Origin: Campylobacter concisus
Lineage (GTDB): Bacteria; Campylobacterota; Campylobacteria; Campylobacterales; Campylobacteraceae
Direction: 5' to 3'
Assembly (NCBI RefSeq): GCF_003049705.1
Contig: NZ_PIRF01000001.1
Location: 124,001-188,000 of the forward strand
Length of the DNA stretch: 64,000 nt
In this document: piece after piece, positions 47,444-57,076 of the stretch
Layout: every line of letters begins with the position of its first letter
Position numbering within the stretch: the stretch's first letter is position 1
The notes under the pieces: model-generated
What the model saw: the letters and a program-made list of their open reading frames with translations, nothing else
Databases searched by the model: none
What the model was told of the DNA's origin: nothing
Translations under genes and position numbers: made by a program

Positions 47444-47922
47444 CTATATCTTTTTGATTTTTCCATTCTCAAATTTATATTTTCTTTCGTCTGATAGTTT
47501 TCCGCTACTTTTAAAATTTGGCTCACCATTGTTGGTTAGTGTATTTTTGTGTGGTTTGTCTATTATTAAGATGCTTTCATTAGTGACTTCGAAAAATGGT
47601 ATACTCGCGCACCAATCTATCTTGCCTTGAAATTTAACATTATTGTCCTCTTTTTTTCAAAAATTCTCAAAGGCCCGTGTCCATTGCAAGCAGCATAGTT
47701 TTGTATGTCTTGAAATATCCATACTTCGCTGCGATTCAATTTGGTGTAAAATATTAAATTTGGTTCAAGCTCATACTCGCACTCTCTGCTATAAATTTTT
47801 TCATCATTTATACTTATGGAGCATTTGTCGTCCTTGCTGTACGTTTCTATACTTAAGTTTTGAGCATTAGAAAATATAGCTAAAAGTAGCAATAAGTATA
47901 AAAATCTAGTTTTTATCATCAT
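47444..47922 (-). pseudogene. Exported protein gene interrupted at a 7-base homopolymer
   Basis: Starts at ATG 47922, overlapping the LprI-like gene's stop by 17 bases. Residues 1-20 are a signal peptide (FLYLLLLLAIFSNAQ). The frame ends early at 47617 after 101 aa. Beyond the T7 run at 47651-47657 (A7 on the coding strand) an uninterrupted frame continues for about 63 codons to the stop at 47444-47446 (KIDWCASIPFFEV to KFENGKIKKI). Eight A would join the two into about 160 aa with paired cysteines. Either phase variation, decay or a read error. No family recognised; a periplasmic immunity role is plausible. Confidence 0.6.
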
Positions 47923-48703
47923 TTTTTCTATTCTCAGGCAAAATCAAATGACCATTTTTGTCTATTAAGGAGTATTGGATTAATACTATGTAAATTAGGT
48001 CATGTATTTTGTATCTATCAAAATCACCAGTATATTCATCATATTTTCTTAAAAACTCGGCATAAGGCTTATTATCTGTCTTTTTAATACCATTTAGCTC
48101 TACTTCTGAATAAAGTATCGGCACATACTTTAAAGTATCTTCAAAAACCTCTTTAAATTTCTCATAGTCTTCACCATAAATTCTTTTAAATAACTCTTTA
48201 TCGCTCTTATAAAGCATCAGTGCTATTTTTGCCGTATAGCTTCTATAATATGACCTAGAGCAATGAATAGCACCAGATATACTAAATGTTAGTTTACAAT
48301 TTTGTTTAAATTTTTTAGAGCGTGGAACTATACACTCTTTTTGAGTTTTAGCTATCCTCTCTCTAGCTATCTTTTGAGCTTTATCTTTTAGCTTAGGATT
48401 TTCTTTTATGATTAGATTGTAAAGATCAGCAAAGTAGTTGTCTCTAAAAGCAGTGCTTCTTGACTGACATATGAAGTCCTCTAAAGAGAACTCTTTAAAT
48501 TTATATTTCTCTTTATCGTCATAGCATTTAAAGCTAGGAGTAATAAAGTCGGTACCATAGTCTGCATCACAAAAAGCTCCACCATCAACCTGTCCATAAT
48601 CATCACTAGCTTTTTTGGTAGCCTTACCTGGCATCATAGGCTCAAAAGCATATAAATTTAAGACTATTATCAAACTCATTAATAATATAGATTTAGGTTT
48701 CAT
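47906..48703 (-). CDS. Secreted LprI/DUF1311-like protein, candidate lysozyme-inhibitor immunity protein
   Basis: 265 aa. Residues 1-18 are a signal peptide (ILLMSLIIVLNLYAFE). The mature part has the LprI/DUF1311 pattern: PSFKC near 57, then about 22 residues to FICQS, then AxxxDNYFADLYNLII and a later KECIV. LprI-type proteins inhibit lysozymes in the periplasm or at the surface. It is encoded 11 bases downstream of a predicted double peptidoglycan hydrolase, which is what an immunity protein for that enzyme would look like. The C-terminal half (about 170-265) has no recognised domain. Family assignment is by eye. Confidence 0.62.
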   Translation of the reverse strand: MKPKSILLMSLIIVLNLYAFEPMMPGKATKKASDDYGQVDGGAFCDADYGTDFITPSFKCYDDKEKYKFKEFSLEDFICQSRSTAFRDNYFADLYNLIIKENPKLKDKAQKIARERIAKTQKECIVPRSKKFKQNCKLTFSISGAIHCSRSYYRSYTAKIALMLYKSDKELFKRIYGEDYEKFKEVFEDTLKYVPILYSEVELNGIKKTDNKPYAEFLRKYDEYTGDFDRYKIHDLIYIVLIQYSLIDKNGHLILPENRKNDDKN

Positions 48704-48714
48704 CTCTTATCCTT

Positions 48715-51700
48715 TTATTTAAATTTCTTAAATATATTTGCTTCTCTTATACGTTTATAAGAGTTTATTCTTTTTGTTCTGCTTTTTTCATCTGTACCAC
48801 CATTTACTTTTTTTGTTATTTTGTTTACCACATCTTCATTTTCTGAGTCCACTTTACTTTCATCTGCTATTTTATATATCATTCTATATTTATGTATCCA
48901 GAAAAATGCAGCTGACACAAAAGCATAGGTTTTATTTTCAGCTACTAGTTCTGGATTATCTACAAAGCTTATTTCATCTCCTACCAATTTAACTTCGTGT
49001 GCAAATGTATTAAATTCGGTATATATTTCTCTACCAGTTATTTGTATTATCCCTCTACCTCTATATTTCCAGCCGTCGCCTTCTTCGGTATTGCCAAGTC
49101 GCAAGTCTTTAGGTCTATTTTCATCAGCATATCCTCGATTGGCTATAGCTTCTTGATCGGCTTTTTGAATTATTTTTCCTTTTGTATCTTTTATTCTTCC
49201 TACATCTTTACTTCTATCATAATTATTTTTAAAATAACCAATATTGGATCTCACAAGACCTTCCACACTATAATCTAAACTCTCTGTCAGTTTTGGGAAG
49301 CTACTTTCCACCTCTACTGCACATTGCCCAAAAAAATGTTCTAATCTATTTCTAGTATTAAGCTTATATTTTACATACATTTGAATTCCATCATCATCTC
49401 TTCTATTTAGTTCATCTACCATTTCTTGTAAGATATATTCTTGATTTGTTTTTATATTGGTAAATACTTGTTTTAGCATATCTAGTGTAAATGGATAATC
49501 TTTAATCTCTATTAAAACATTTATCCCCTCATCCCCATCTTCCCACATACCACTATCTACTCTAGTTAAACTCTTTGATTCATTAAAAGAGTTAATAAAT
49601 TTATCCATATCCTCTTTACTTAATAAATTTATACCAAGCTTATCATCTTTATCTGCATTAGACTGATTATTACTAGAGCTCTCTTCTTTTGCATAAATTT
49701 GATAGCTCTTATTTGTCTTCTCATCACTTTTTAGCTCTTTGCTTAGCTTATCATCTTCATAGATATTTATCTCATTTGATGAGATATCTTTATTTATATA
49801 TAAGTAATTATCATTTTTTATTAAAGCATCGTCTTTATTATCACTAAGCTTTAATTTAGCATCAAATGCCTTCTCTTTTATAGCATGCTCAAACTCATAT
49901 ATAACTAGCTTATCATTACTAAATCTAATATATAAAGGTATCTTTATATCTATCCTTATATGATTTTTGCCATATCTTGTATAAAACTTAAATTTATCCT
50001 TATCACCTTCAAGATATGCAAAAAATACTATAGTATGACCACCTTGCTTTAGCTTATCTAGATCATCTTTTTGTATAACATCTGAAATTTTAAATGTTAT
50101 CTCTTTACCCTTTTGATCTTTTAAGCCTACTGCATCTTTTGGACTTAATTTGGATAGTTCATCATACTCTTTACTATTTATTACCTTATATCCCCAAAGT
50201 ATCTCTTTATATCTCTTACTACCTTTTTCTTGTTTATATATAGCCTTTAAGCTTATTGGCTCATTTGTCTTAAATGGATACTCACTATCAGAGATTACAT
50301 TTGTTATATGATCTGTTATATCTCTTAACGAGACCTTATTGCTATAGCAAAAGTTAGAGCTACTCTTATCTTGATATCCTAAAGATATTACAGCTGTATC
50401 AGAGTGAGCATGAATATCTTTAGTGCTATAAACCTTACTTAGATCATTTGAATAAAGTATAAATTTAGTATCTCCTTTATTCTCTTTGTCTATTGGGATA
50501 TTAAATGTAGCTGTATATGAGTTCTTGATATCTGAGTCTTCATTTTTTACTAAAGATATACTCTCATATATACTTTTATCAAAGCAGTGATGAAGATATA
50601 TCTTATCTATATCTTCACTTACCTTGCCATCTTCGTTTTCAATGATGAGATTATTTATTGTAAGAGTAAGACCTGAACTTGATGCTGATGTAGGTACTAT
50701 ATTATTGCCATGAGCTAGACGAAGCTTTATGTCAAACATGGCTGAATCTTTATCATCTCTTAGGGTAAAGTTATTCTCTTTAGCAAAATTTAATAAAGAG
50801 AAATTTAGGTGTTTGTTGTTAGACGTTTGGTCTTCAAAGTACTTCATGCTTATAGCGCCATCTTCTAGCTTATACTCTATATCATCGCTATTTTGCTTTA
50901 TGCTAATAAAGGTAGCACCATTTATCTTGTCTTCTTCATTTTTGTTTTCTTGATAGAGTATTACCGTATCTTTGCTCTTTGCATTTTTAAATTTTATCTC
51001 TTCATTTTTACTATCTTCGTAAGAGTCAAATTTAAAGTCAGTAAGTATTAGCTCGCATAAATTTGCCTTGCCATAGTTTGGACTACTAGAATTTAGCTCT
51101 TTTGGATTTAGCTCACTGCAATCAAATGGAGTCTGACTAGCTAGCACAACGGTAAATTCGCTCTTTTTAGGTTGAAAGACTCTAATAGGAGTTGTCATCT
51201 TTCTTGGGCATAGCAAGAGTATATTTTCTTGTTTATAAAATTCCTCCTCTCTTTGCCTTAAGAGCTTATTTATTCTTGAAGTATTTGAAGCATTTGAGCT
51301 GATTAAATTTACGCAGTATATATTTTCAAGGCCAAAGGTCTTTGTACTTTGAGCGCTTAATAAAGAATTTATCTTTGTAACAAATGGCTGAAATAAAGCC
51401 TCACATTTTGATGTATCTGATGCATTTAAATTTGATCCATTTTCTTGAAGTTTCATAAATTCTAAATGAGTGATGTTTTGGATGATCTCTTTATTGTTTT
51501 GGTTTTTTGATTTATATTTTACTTTGGATATATTTAAATGGCTAAAAACATCTATACACTCGGCAAAATTAATATTTTGTTCATCGCTTTCATAAAGCCC
51601 AAACTGAGTTGAAATTTTTTCTCGTAAAAGAGATATTTTATTGCTTGCTTCATCACTAAAGCTCTCATATGCTAGACAAAACCAAGCTTTAAAACGATTT

Positions 51701-52275
51701 TTGCTTTTGATGTAGCTTGCTAGGGATGGATCAATATTACTTTTCTTGCTGATATAAAGAAGTGCTAAAAGCGCGACATGCTCTCTTGAAATTTGACTGT
51801 TTTGCGTATCGGAAGTAAGTGAAAGGGCTTGTAAATTTTCAAGTAGCGAGTTATTTAATTTTTGATTTATCTCTTGGATTAGCGGCGTAAGCTTTTGCTC
51901 CAAGATGGCATTTAGCTGATCTTCCGAGCTAAATTCAAACTCAGGCAAAGTATCGGCACTTCCAGACTTTGCATAAGCCCCTTTTGCGGCATCATTTATC
52001 TTTTTAAAAAGTTCATCTGTATCTATCTTTTCTATGGTAGTCGTGCTCGTGGTGCTAGCGATAGTTTGCTTAACATCTTTTATGACTTTGTCTTTGTTAT
52101 TTTTATAAATTTGAGTACAAATAAGTTCTATATCATCTTTTAAACTAAAGCCATATCCAATAAGTAACTTGCTGTTAGATATAAATGGTCTGCTTATGTC
52201 ATTGTCATATGAAAATTTTATGATATCTATTAAATTTCTTTTAAAATTTACATCATTTCTGGGCGTTAGAGGCAT
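48715..52275 (-). CDS. Large two-domain peptidoglycan hydrolase (pesticin-like plus GH19), probable antibacterial effector
   Basis: 1186 aa from ATG 52275 (MPLTPRNDVNFKRN), which has AAGGAAG five bases upstream; a GTG at 52311 would add 12 residues. Residues 15-210 resemble the pesticin/T4-lysozyme domain of antibacterial effectors: IIKFSYDND and LLIGYGF, then EHVALLALLY near 165 and NRFKAWFCLAYES near 193. The middle 600 residues are Ser, Lys and Asp rich, with a beta-sandwich-like segment near 640-760 (KEILWGYKVI, HTIVFFAYLEG). Residues 965-1186 are GH19-like: FFGQCAVEVESSF, GDGWKYRGRGIIQITGRE and NPELVAE. No signal peptide. Markedly AT-rich. Delivery by a type VI or other contact system is inferred; phage lysin ancestry is the alternative. 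Confidence 0.75.
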   Translation of the reverse strand: MPLTPRNDVNFKRNLIDIIKFSYDNDISRPFISNSKLLIGYGFSLKDDIELICTQIYKNNKDKVIKDVKQTIASTTSTTTIEKIDTDELFKKINDAAKGAYAKSGSADTLPEFEFSSEDQLNAILEQKLTPLIQEINQKLNNSLLENLQALSLTSDTQNSQISREHVALLALLYISKKSNIDPSLASYIKSKNRFKAWFCLAYESFSDEASNKISLLREKISTQFGLYESDEQNINFAECIDVFSHLNISKVKYKSKNQNNKEIIQNITHLEFMKLQENGSNLNASDTSKCEALFQPFVTKINSLLSAQSTKTFGLENIYCVNLISSNASNTSRINKLLRQREEEFYKQENILLLCPRKMTTPIRVFQPKKSEFTVVLASQTPFDCSELNPKELNSSSPNYGKANLCELILTDFKFDSYEDSKNEEIKFKNAKSKDTVILYQENKNEEDKINGATFISIKQNSDDIEYKLEDGAISMKYFEDQTSNNKHLNFSLLNFAKENNFTLRDDKDSAMFDIKLRLAHGNNIVPTSASSSGLTLTINNLIIENEDGKVSEDIDKIYLHHCFDKSIYESISLVKNEDSDIKNSYTATFNIPIDKENKGDTKFILYSNDLSKVYSTKDIHAHSDTAVISLGYQDKSSSNFCYSNKVSLRDITDHITNVISDSEYPFKTNEPISLKAIYKQEKGSKRYKEILWGYKVINSKEYDELSKLSPKDAVGLKDQKGKEITFKISDVIQKDDLDKLKQGGHTIVFFAYLEGDKDKFKFYTRYGKNHIRIDIKIPLYIRFSNDKLVIYEFEHAIKEKAFDAKLKLSDNKDDALIKNDNYLYINKDISSNEINIYEDDKLSKELKSDEKTNKSYQIYAKEESSSNNQSNADKDDKLGINLLSKEDMDKFINSFNESKSLTRVDSGMWEDGDEGINVLIEIKDYPFTLDMLKQVFTNIKTNQEYILQEMVDELNRRDDDGIQMYVKYKLNTRNRLEHFFGQCAVEVESSFPKLTESLDYSVEGLVRSNIGYFKNNYDRSKDVGRIKDTKGKIIQKADQEAIANRGYADENRPKDLRLGNTEEGDGWKYRGRGIIQITGREIYTEFNTFAHEVKLVGDEISFVDNPELVAENKTYAFVSAAFFWIHKYRMIYKIADESKVDSENEDVVNKITKKVNGGTDEKSRTKRINSYKRIREANIFKKFK

Positions 52276-52419
52276 TAAACTTCCTTGGAAATTTTTGCTA
52301 AATATTAGCACAAACTTAAAAAGTATTCAACAATAAAACTTTATAGTAAAAATTTATATCAAAAACATAAATTTGCATATTTTTGTTTTTGGTTAGACTA
52401 CTTAAAAGGGCTTGTAAAT

Positions 52420-53637
52420 TTAAAGCGCCTTTATAAACTCTTTAAATTTATCGCCTCGCTCGGCATAGCTCTTAAACTGATCAAGGCTTGCAGCTGCCGG
52501 GCTAAGAAGTGCTATCTCGCTGGTCTTTAGCTCTTTATTTATCTCATTGACAGCATTTTGTAAAAAATCGCATTTTAAAGCCGGTATGCCAAATTTAGTC
52601 GCTAATTTCATGAGTTTGTCACTATTTGAGCCAATGGCGTAAATTTTTACTCTTAAGCTCTTTAAGTCTTCAAAAAGTGGCGTCATATCAACACCCTTAT
52701 CATCGCCACCAAGTATTAGATGTATGAAATGATCTTTGTAGCGCTTTACGGCCTGTATGCTCGCGTCTATGTTAGTCGCTTTTGTGTCATTGACCCAGAT
52801 TCTGCCATTTTTATCATTAAATTCTTCGAGCTTGTTTGCTTCAATAACAAAGGTATTTAAAAGCGCGACATCGCATCGGTCAAATAAAATTTTCTCCACC
52901 GCTAATGCAAGCAGTGCATCAAGCAAAAATGGCGTTTTAAAATTTATATCATCTATGCTTACACCACAAAATTTAGCCAGATCACTCTCGTCTTTGTAAG
53001 CGATCACTTTTGCCCTTGTTGGCGTGTTGGCGTAAATTTCAGGCACGATCGCCACGCTACTTTCGCTCATGCTAGCAAGCGGCTTTAGCTTAGCCTTTTC
53101 GTACTCGCTCATGTCGCCATGCCAGCTTAGATGATCTGGAGTGATCGGCAAAAGCACGTAGATGCCCGGTGTGGCGTGATTTGTGTAGTGAAGAGTGAAT
53201 GAGCTAGTCTCAAGTATCCAAATTTTAGCGTTTGAGTCTAAATTTGCCAGTGCAATGCCAACGTTTCCACCCATGACTGAGCCTTTGCTCTCTAGCAAAT
53301 GCTGCATCATTTTTGTGGTCGTCGTCTTGCCGTTTGTGCCGCTTATCCAGATATTAAATGGCAGATTTTCTTTATAAATTTCATAAAAATAGTCATACTC
53401 GCTAACTAAATTTCTAGCTTTTTTAATAAGCTCGTGATGAGGCGGGATACCTGGGCTTGGTATCTCTAGGCCGCTTTTTGCTGGATCAAATTCGCTAACT
53501 GGCAAAAGAACATTGCCAAACTCATCTTTTGAAATTTCACTAAATTTATCATCATAGATATCCCAAAATCCATCTTTTATGAAATTTTTAGCGATCGCCT
53601 TTATCGTGCCACCGTAGCCAAATAGCGATTTTCTCAT
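52420..53637 (-). CDS. murD: UDP-N-acetylmuramoylalanine--D-glutamate ligase
   Basis: 405 aa from ATG 53637 (MRKSLFGYGGTIKAIAK); the frame continues upstream into mraY but those residues are not MurD-like. ATP loop WISGTNGKTTTTKMM near 98, LETSSFTLHY near 145 and PDHLSWHGDMSEYEKAK near 167 are Mur ligase motifs. It adds D-Glu in peptidoglycan precursor synthesis. Eight bases after mraY, as in other Campylobacter. Confidence 0.94.
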   Translation of the reverse strand: MRKSLFGYGGTIKAIAKNFIKDGFWDIYDDKFSEISKDEFGNVLLPVSEFDPAKSGLEIPSPGIPPHHELIKKARNLVSEYDYFYEIYKENLPFNIWISGTNGKTTTTKMMQHLLESKGSVMGGNVGIALANLDSNAKIWILETSSFTLHYTNHATPGIYVLLPITPDHLSWHGDMSEYEKAKLKPLASMSESSVAIVPEIYANTPTRAKVIAYKDESDLAKFCGVSIDDINFKTPFLLDALLALAVEKILFDRCDVALLNTFVIEANKLEEFNDKNGRIWVNDTKATNIDASIQAVKRYKDHFIHLILGGDDKGVDMTPLFEDLKSLRVKIYAIGSNSDKLMKLATKFGIPALKCDFLQNAVNEINKELKTSEIALLSPAAASLDQFKSYAERGDKFKEFIKAL

Positions 53638-53645
53638 GACTTTCC

Positions 53646-54710
53646 TTATCTGATCTTTAGCGCAGTTAGTGCGATTAGGTTTGCTAAAAGCGCGATGATC
53701 CAAAAGCGCACGATGATCTTATTTTCTGCCCAGCCTTTTATCTCAAAATGATGATGTATAGGCGCCATAAGAAAAATTCTGCGTTTAAAAATTTTAAAGC
53801 TGCCTACCTGCAGAATGACGCTTAGGGTTTCAACGACAAATATGAGGCCAATGATGATGAGTAAGATTTCATTTTTGGTCGCAACGCCCATAAAACCGAT
53901 ATATGCTCCAACGCTTAGGCTGCCGCTATCGCCCATAAAGACTTCAGCTGGATGGCAGTTAAACCACAAAAAGCCCATCAATGAGCCAATTAGGGCTGAA
54001 GAGACAACAACGCTTTCACCAACGCCTATGATCTTTGGCAAGAGTAAATATGAGCTAAAGACAGCGTGTCCGCAGATATAAGCAAAAACGCCAAGTGTTA
54101 AAAGTGAAAATATCGATGGCACAGTAGCTAGCCCGTCAAGCCCGTCTGTTAAATTTACTGAATTTGAAGCAGCGACTATGACCAGTGTCCAAAAGAAAAT
54201 GGCAAAAATTTTTAAATCTAAAATAGGTTGCTTAAAAAAAGGTAGATAAAACTCGGTGCTAAGCTCGTGACTTGCATATAAAAAAATAGAAATTACAAAG
54301 GCTATTAAAAACTGAAAAAAGAGCTTTGTTTTTGGGCTTAGGCCGGCGTGATTTTTTGCTCCTAAAATTTTACTGTAATCGTCCTTGTAGCCAAGCAGTG
54401 TAAAGCAAACTAGGCAAAAGAGAGATGTTAAGACAAATGCGTTATCAAGCCTTGCGCAAATTACCGTGGAAAGTACGGCTGTGAAGACAAAGACAAGTCC
54501 GCCCATAGTCGGCGTTTTTGCCTTTTTTTGGTGAGTTTGTGGGGCAAGCTCGTAGATAGGCTGGGCGGCGTTTTTTGCCTTTGCCCAAGCGATAAATTTG
54601 GGCATCAAATAAGTTGTGAGTGCAAAAGCGATGAAAAAAGCGATACCAGCACGAACGGTGATGTATTGAAAGATATTAAAATTTAAAATTTCATAGATAT
54701 AGTAAAACAT
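53646..54710 (-). CDS. mraY: Phospho-N-acetylmuramoyl-pentapeptide transferase
   Basis: 354 aa from ATG 54710 ([17 protein letters not shown]) with AAGGCTC upstream; a longer frame adds nine unlikely residues. About ten membrane helices. [24 protein letters not shown] and [11 protein letters not shown] are the conserved MraY loops with catalytic Asp residues; [13 protein letters not shown] is the C-terminal His loop. It forms lipid I at the inner membrane. Confidence 0.95.
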   Translation of the reverse strand: MFYYIYEILNFNIFQYITVRAGIAFFIAFALTTYLMPKFIAWAKAKNAAQPIYELAPQTHQKKAKTPTMGGLVFVFTAVLSTVICARLDNAFVLTSLFCLVCFTLLGYKDDYSKILGAKNHAGLSPKTKLFFQFLIAFVISIFLYASHELSTEFYLPFFKQPILDLKIFAIFFWTLVIVAASNSVNLTDGLDGLATVPSIFSLLTLGVFAYICGHAVFSSYLLLPKIIGVGESVVVSSALIGSLMGFLWFNCHPAEVFMGDSGSLSVGAYIGFMGVATKNEILLIIIGLIFVVETLSVILQVGSFKIFKRRIFLMAPIHHHFEIKGWAENKIIVRFWIIALLANLIALTALKIR

Positions 54711-54743
54711 GAGAGCCTTTATTTTTAAAAAAAGCAATTTTAG

Positions 54744-54749
54744 TATAAT
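54744..54749 (+). promoter_or_regulatory. -10 box for the gpmI operon
   Basis: TATAAT 41 bases before gpmI in the divergent gap with mraY. It probably drives gpmI, fliR, the acidic protein gene, gmk, tatA and argS. Confidence 0.6.
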
Positions 54750-54789
54750 GGCCTTAAAAATTATCTAAAATTAAGGATAAATTTTCAAA

Positions 54790-56253
54790 ATGAGTCAAAA
54801 AACTATTTTAATAATAACTGATGGTATTGGATTTAATAAAAGCGGTAAATTTAACGCATTTGAGGCGGCTAAAAAGCCAAATTACGAGAAATTTTTTAAA
54901 GAAATTCCAAACTCGCTCATAAAAACCTCTGGAAACGCTGTGGGACTACCTGAAGGGCAGATGGGAAACAGCGAAGTAGGACATATGTGTATAGGAAGTG
55001 GGCGAGTTTTGTATCAAAATTTGGTCAAAATTTCACGCAGCTTCGCTGACGGCTCTATAGCAGAAAATGAAGCCCTAAAAGCTCTTTTTAAAAAGTGCAA
55101 AAAGATCCACATCATAGGGCTTTATAGCGACGGCGGCGTGCACTCTCATATGGAGCATTTTGATGGTATGTGCGAGCTTGCTAGCAAAAATGGCTGCGAA
55201 GTTTTTGCCCACGCTATCACCGATGGACGCGACGTTAGCCCAAATAGTGGTATAAATTTTATAAAAAGTTTGGAAGCTAAATTTAAGATAGCTACCGTTT
55301 GTGGGAGATTTTATGCGATGGATAGAGATAAACGCTGGGAGCGCGTAAAAGAGGCCTATGATAGCTTAGTAGAGGGAGCAAATTTAAGCAGCTTATCGCC
55401 AAGTGAGTATCTGCAAAAAAGCTACGATGAGGGCGTGACAGATGAGTTTGTAAAGCCAGCAAGCTTTAATGGCTTTAAGGGCATGGGCGAAGATGACGGC
55501 GTGATCTTTATAAATTTTAGAAATGATAGAGTAAGAGAGATTTGCGAGGCTCTGGGCGAAGAGAAATTTAGCGAGTTTGAGCGACCTTTTGCTATCAAAA
55601 ATCTAATTACTATGACCGAATACGACGCAAATTTTAATTTTGAAGTGCTATTTAAAAATGAAAAGATAAAAAACACCCTAAGCGAGGTCATAGCAGCGGC
55701 TGGACTAAGGCAGCTTCACACGGCTGAGACTGAAAAATACGCCCACGTCACATTTTTCTTTAACGGTGGCGTCGAGGAGTTAGCTAGCAATGAAACGAGG
55801 GTACTAATCCCTAGTCCAAAGGTAAAAACCTACGACGAGAAGCCAGAGATGAGCGCAGCAGAAGTTTGCAAAGCCGTACTAAAAGGCATGGATGACGAGC
55901 AAGACTTCATCGTGGTAAATTTCGCAAATGGCGATATGGTGGGGCATACTGGCAACTATGAGGCTGCTATAAAAGCAGTAGAGGCAGTAGATACGGCTCT
56001 TGGAGAAATTTACACTAAGGCAAAAGAGAAAAACTATGCGATGATCATCACGAGTGATCACGGAAACTGCGAAGAGATGCGTGATAGCAGCGGTGAGCTA
56101 CTGACAAATCACACGACTTATGATGTCTTTTGTTTTGTGATGGCTGATGGCGTAAAAAAAGTAAAAAACGGCGGTCTAAATAATATCGCTCCTAGTGTTT
56201 TAAAGATCATGGGGCTTGAAATTCCAGCTGAGATGGACGAGGCGTTAATATAA
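54790..56253 (+). CDS. gpmI: 2,3-bisphosphoglycerate-independent phosphoglycerate mutase
   Basis: 487 aa. Alkaline-phosphatase superfamily: N-terminal TILIITDGIGFNKSGKFNAF, the phosphoserine region GQMGNSEVGHMCIGSG near 54, and metal ligands in DGRDVSPNSG, NFANGDMVGHTGNYEA and SDHGNCEEM. It interconverts 3- and 2-phosphoglycerate. Four bases separate it from fliR. Confidence 0.96.
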   Translation: MSQKTILIITDGIGFNKSGKFNAFEAAKKPNYEKFFKEIPNSLIKTSGNAVGLPEGQMGNSEVGHMCIGSGRVLYQNLVKISRSFADGSIAENEALKALFKKCKKIHIIGLYSDGGVHSHMEHFDGMCELASKNGCEVFAHAITDGRDVSPNSGINFIKSLEAKFKIATVCGRFYAMDRDKRWERVKEAYDSLVEGANLSSLSPSEYLQKSYDEGVTDEFVKPASFNGFKGMGEDDGVIFINFRNDRVREICEALGEEKFSEFERPFAIKNLITMTEYDANFNFEVLFKNEKIKNTLSEVIAAAGLRQLHTAETEKYAHVTFFFNGGVEELASNETRVLIPSPKVKTYDEKPEMSAAEVCKAVLKGMDDEQDFIVVNFANGDMVGHTGNYEAAIKAVEAVDTALGEIYTKAKEKNYAMIITSDHGNCEEMRDSSGELLTNHTTYDVFCFVMADGVKKVKNGGLNNIAPSVLKIMGLEIPAEMDEALI

Positions 56254-56257
56254 AATA

Positions 56258-57019
56258 ATGGAGTTAGTCGAGTTTTTTGGAGCTGATAAAGTCATAACCT
56301 TTATGCTCCTTTTTGCACGTCTTAGTGGGCTTATCGTATTTTTTCCATTCTTTTCTCACAATCAAATCCCGCTTAGCGTAAAAACTTTGCTAGTTTTTGC
56401 TCTTTGTATTGTGCTTTTTCCATTATCTCACGCTCATGAGCATGCTATAAATTTTTTGATCATGGAAATTTTAAGTGAGGCTATGCTCGGACTTTGCGCT
56501 GGGCTTTTGCTAAATATCGTTTTTGCAATACTTCAAATGGCTGGCGAGCAGATCTCGATGATTATGGGTTTTTCGATGGCTTCAGTGCTTGATCCACAAA
56601 CCGGTACAAATTCACCAGTGATCGCAAATATTTTAAATTTTATCGCGCTTCTTGCATTTTTGATGCTTGATGGGCACCATTTAATATTGCAGTTTTATTC
56701 CACTTCACTTTCTGCTATACCGCTTGGAGATTTTTATCCAAGAAGCGGTGTGATGAGCTACGCCCTAAAGCTCTTTGGCAATCTTTTTATGTTTGGATTT
56801 GTTCTGGCTTTCCCTATTATCGCACTTTCTATACTTTCAGATGCTATTTTTGGCATGCTTATGAAAACTATGCCACAATTTAACCTATTGGTTGTTGGCT
56901 ATCCTATTAAAGTAAGTATTGGCTTTTCGGTTTTGATAGCTATTTTAGCCGGCATTATAAAAATCATAACTGATATGATGGTGCAGATTTTAAACGATAT
57001 GCCAGCACTATTTTTTTAA
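56258..57019 (+). CDS. fliR: Flagellar export apparatus protein FliR
   Basis: 253 aa with about six membrane helices. FARLSGLIVFFPFFSHNQIP, QMAGEQISMIMGFSMASVLDPQTGTNSP and QFNLLVVGYPIKVSIGF are FliR hallmarks. It is part of the type III export gate core with FliP and FliQ. Confidence 0.94.
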   Translation: MELVEFFGADKVITFMLLFARLSGLIVFFPFFSHNQIPLSVKTLLVFALCIVLFPLSHAHEHAINFLIMEILSEAMLGLCAGLLLNIVFAILQMAGEQISMIMGFSMASVLDPQTGTNSPVIANILNFIALLAFLMLDGHHLILQFYSTSLSAIPLGDFYPRSGVMSYALKLFGNLFMFGFVLAFPIIALSILSDAIFGMLMKTMPQFNLLVVGYPIKVSIGFSVLIAILAGIIKIITDMMVQILNDMPALFF

Positions 57020-57076
57020 GTAAATAGCAATGAAATTTATCATAAAATACAGCCTCAAGCTCTTCAAGGAGGGATT

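Noticed and set aside
47436..47870. Plus-strand open frames across the frameshifted exported-protein gene
   Set aside because: Both minus-strand halves show a signal peptide and continuous protein-like sequence; the plus frames do not.
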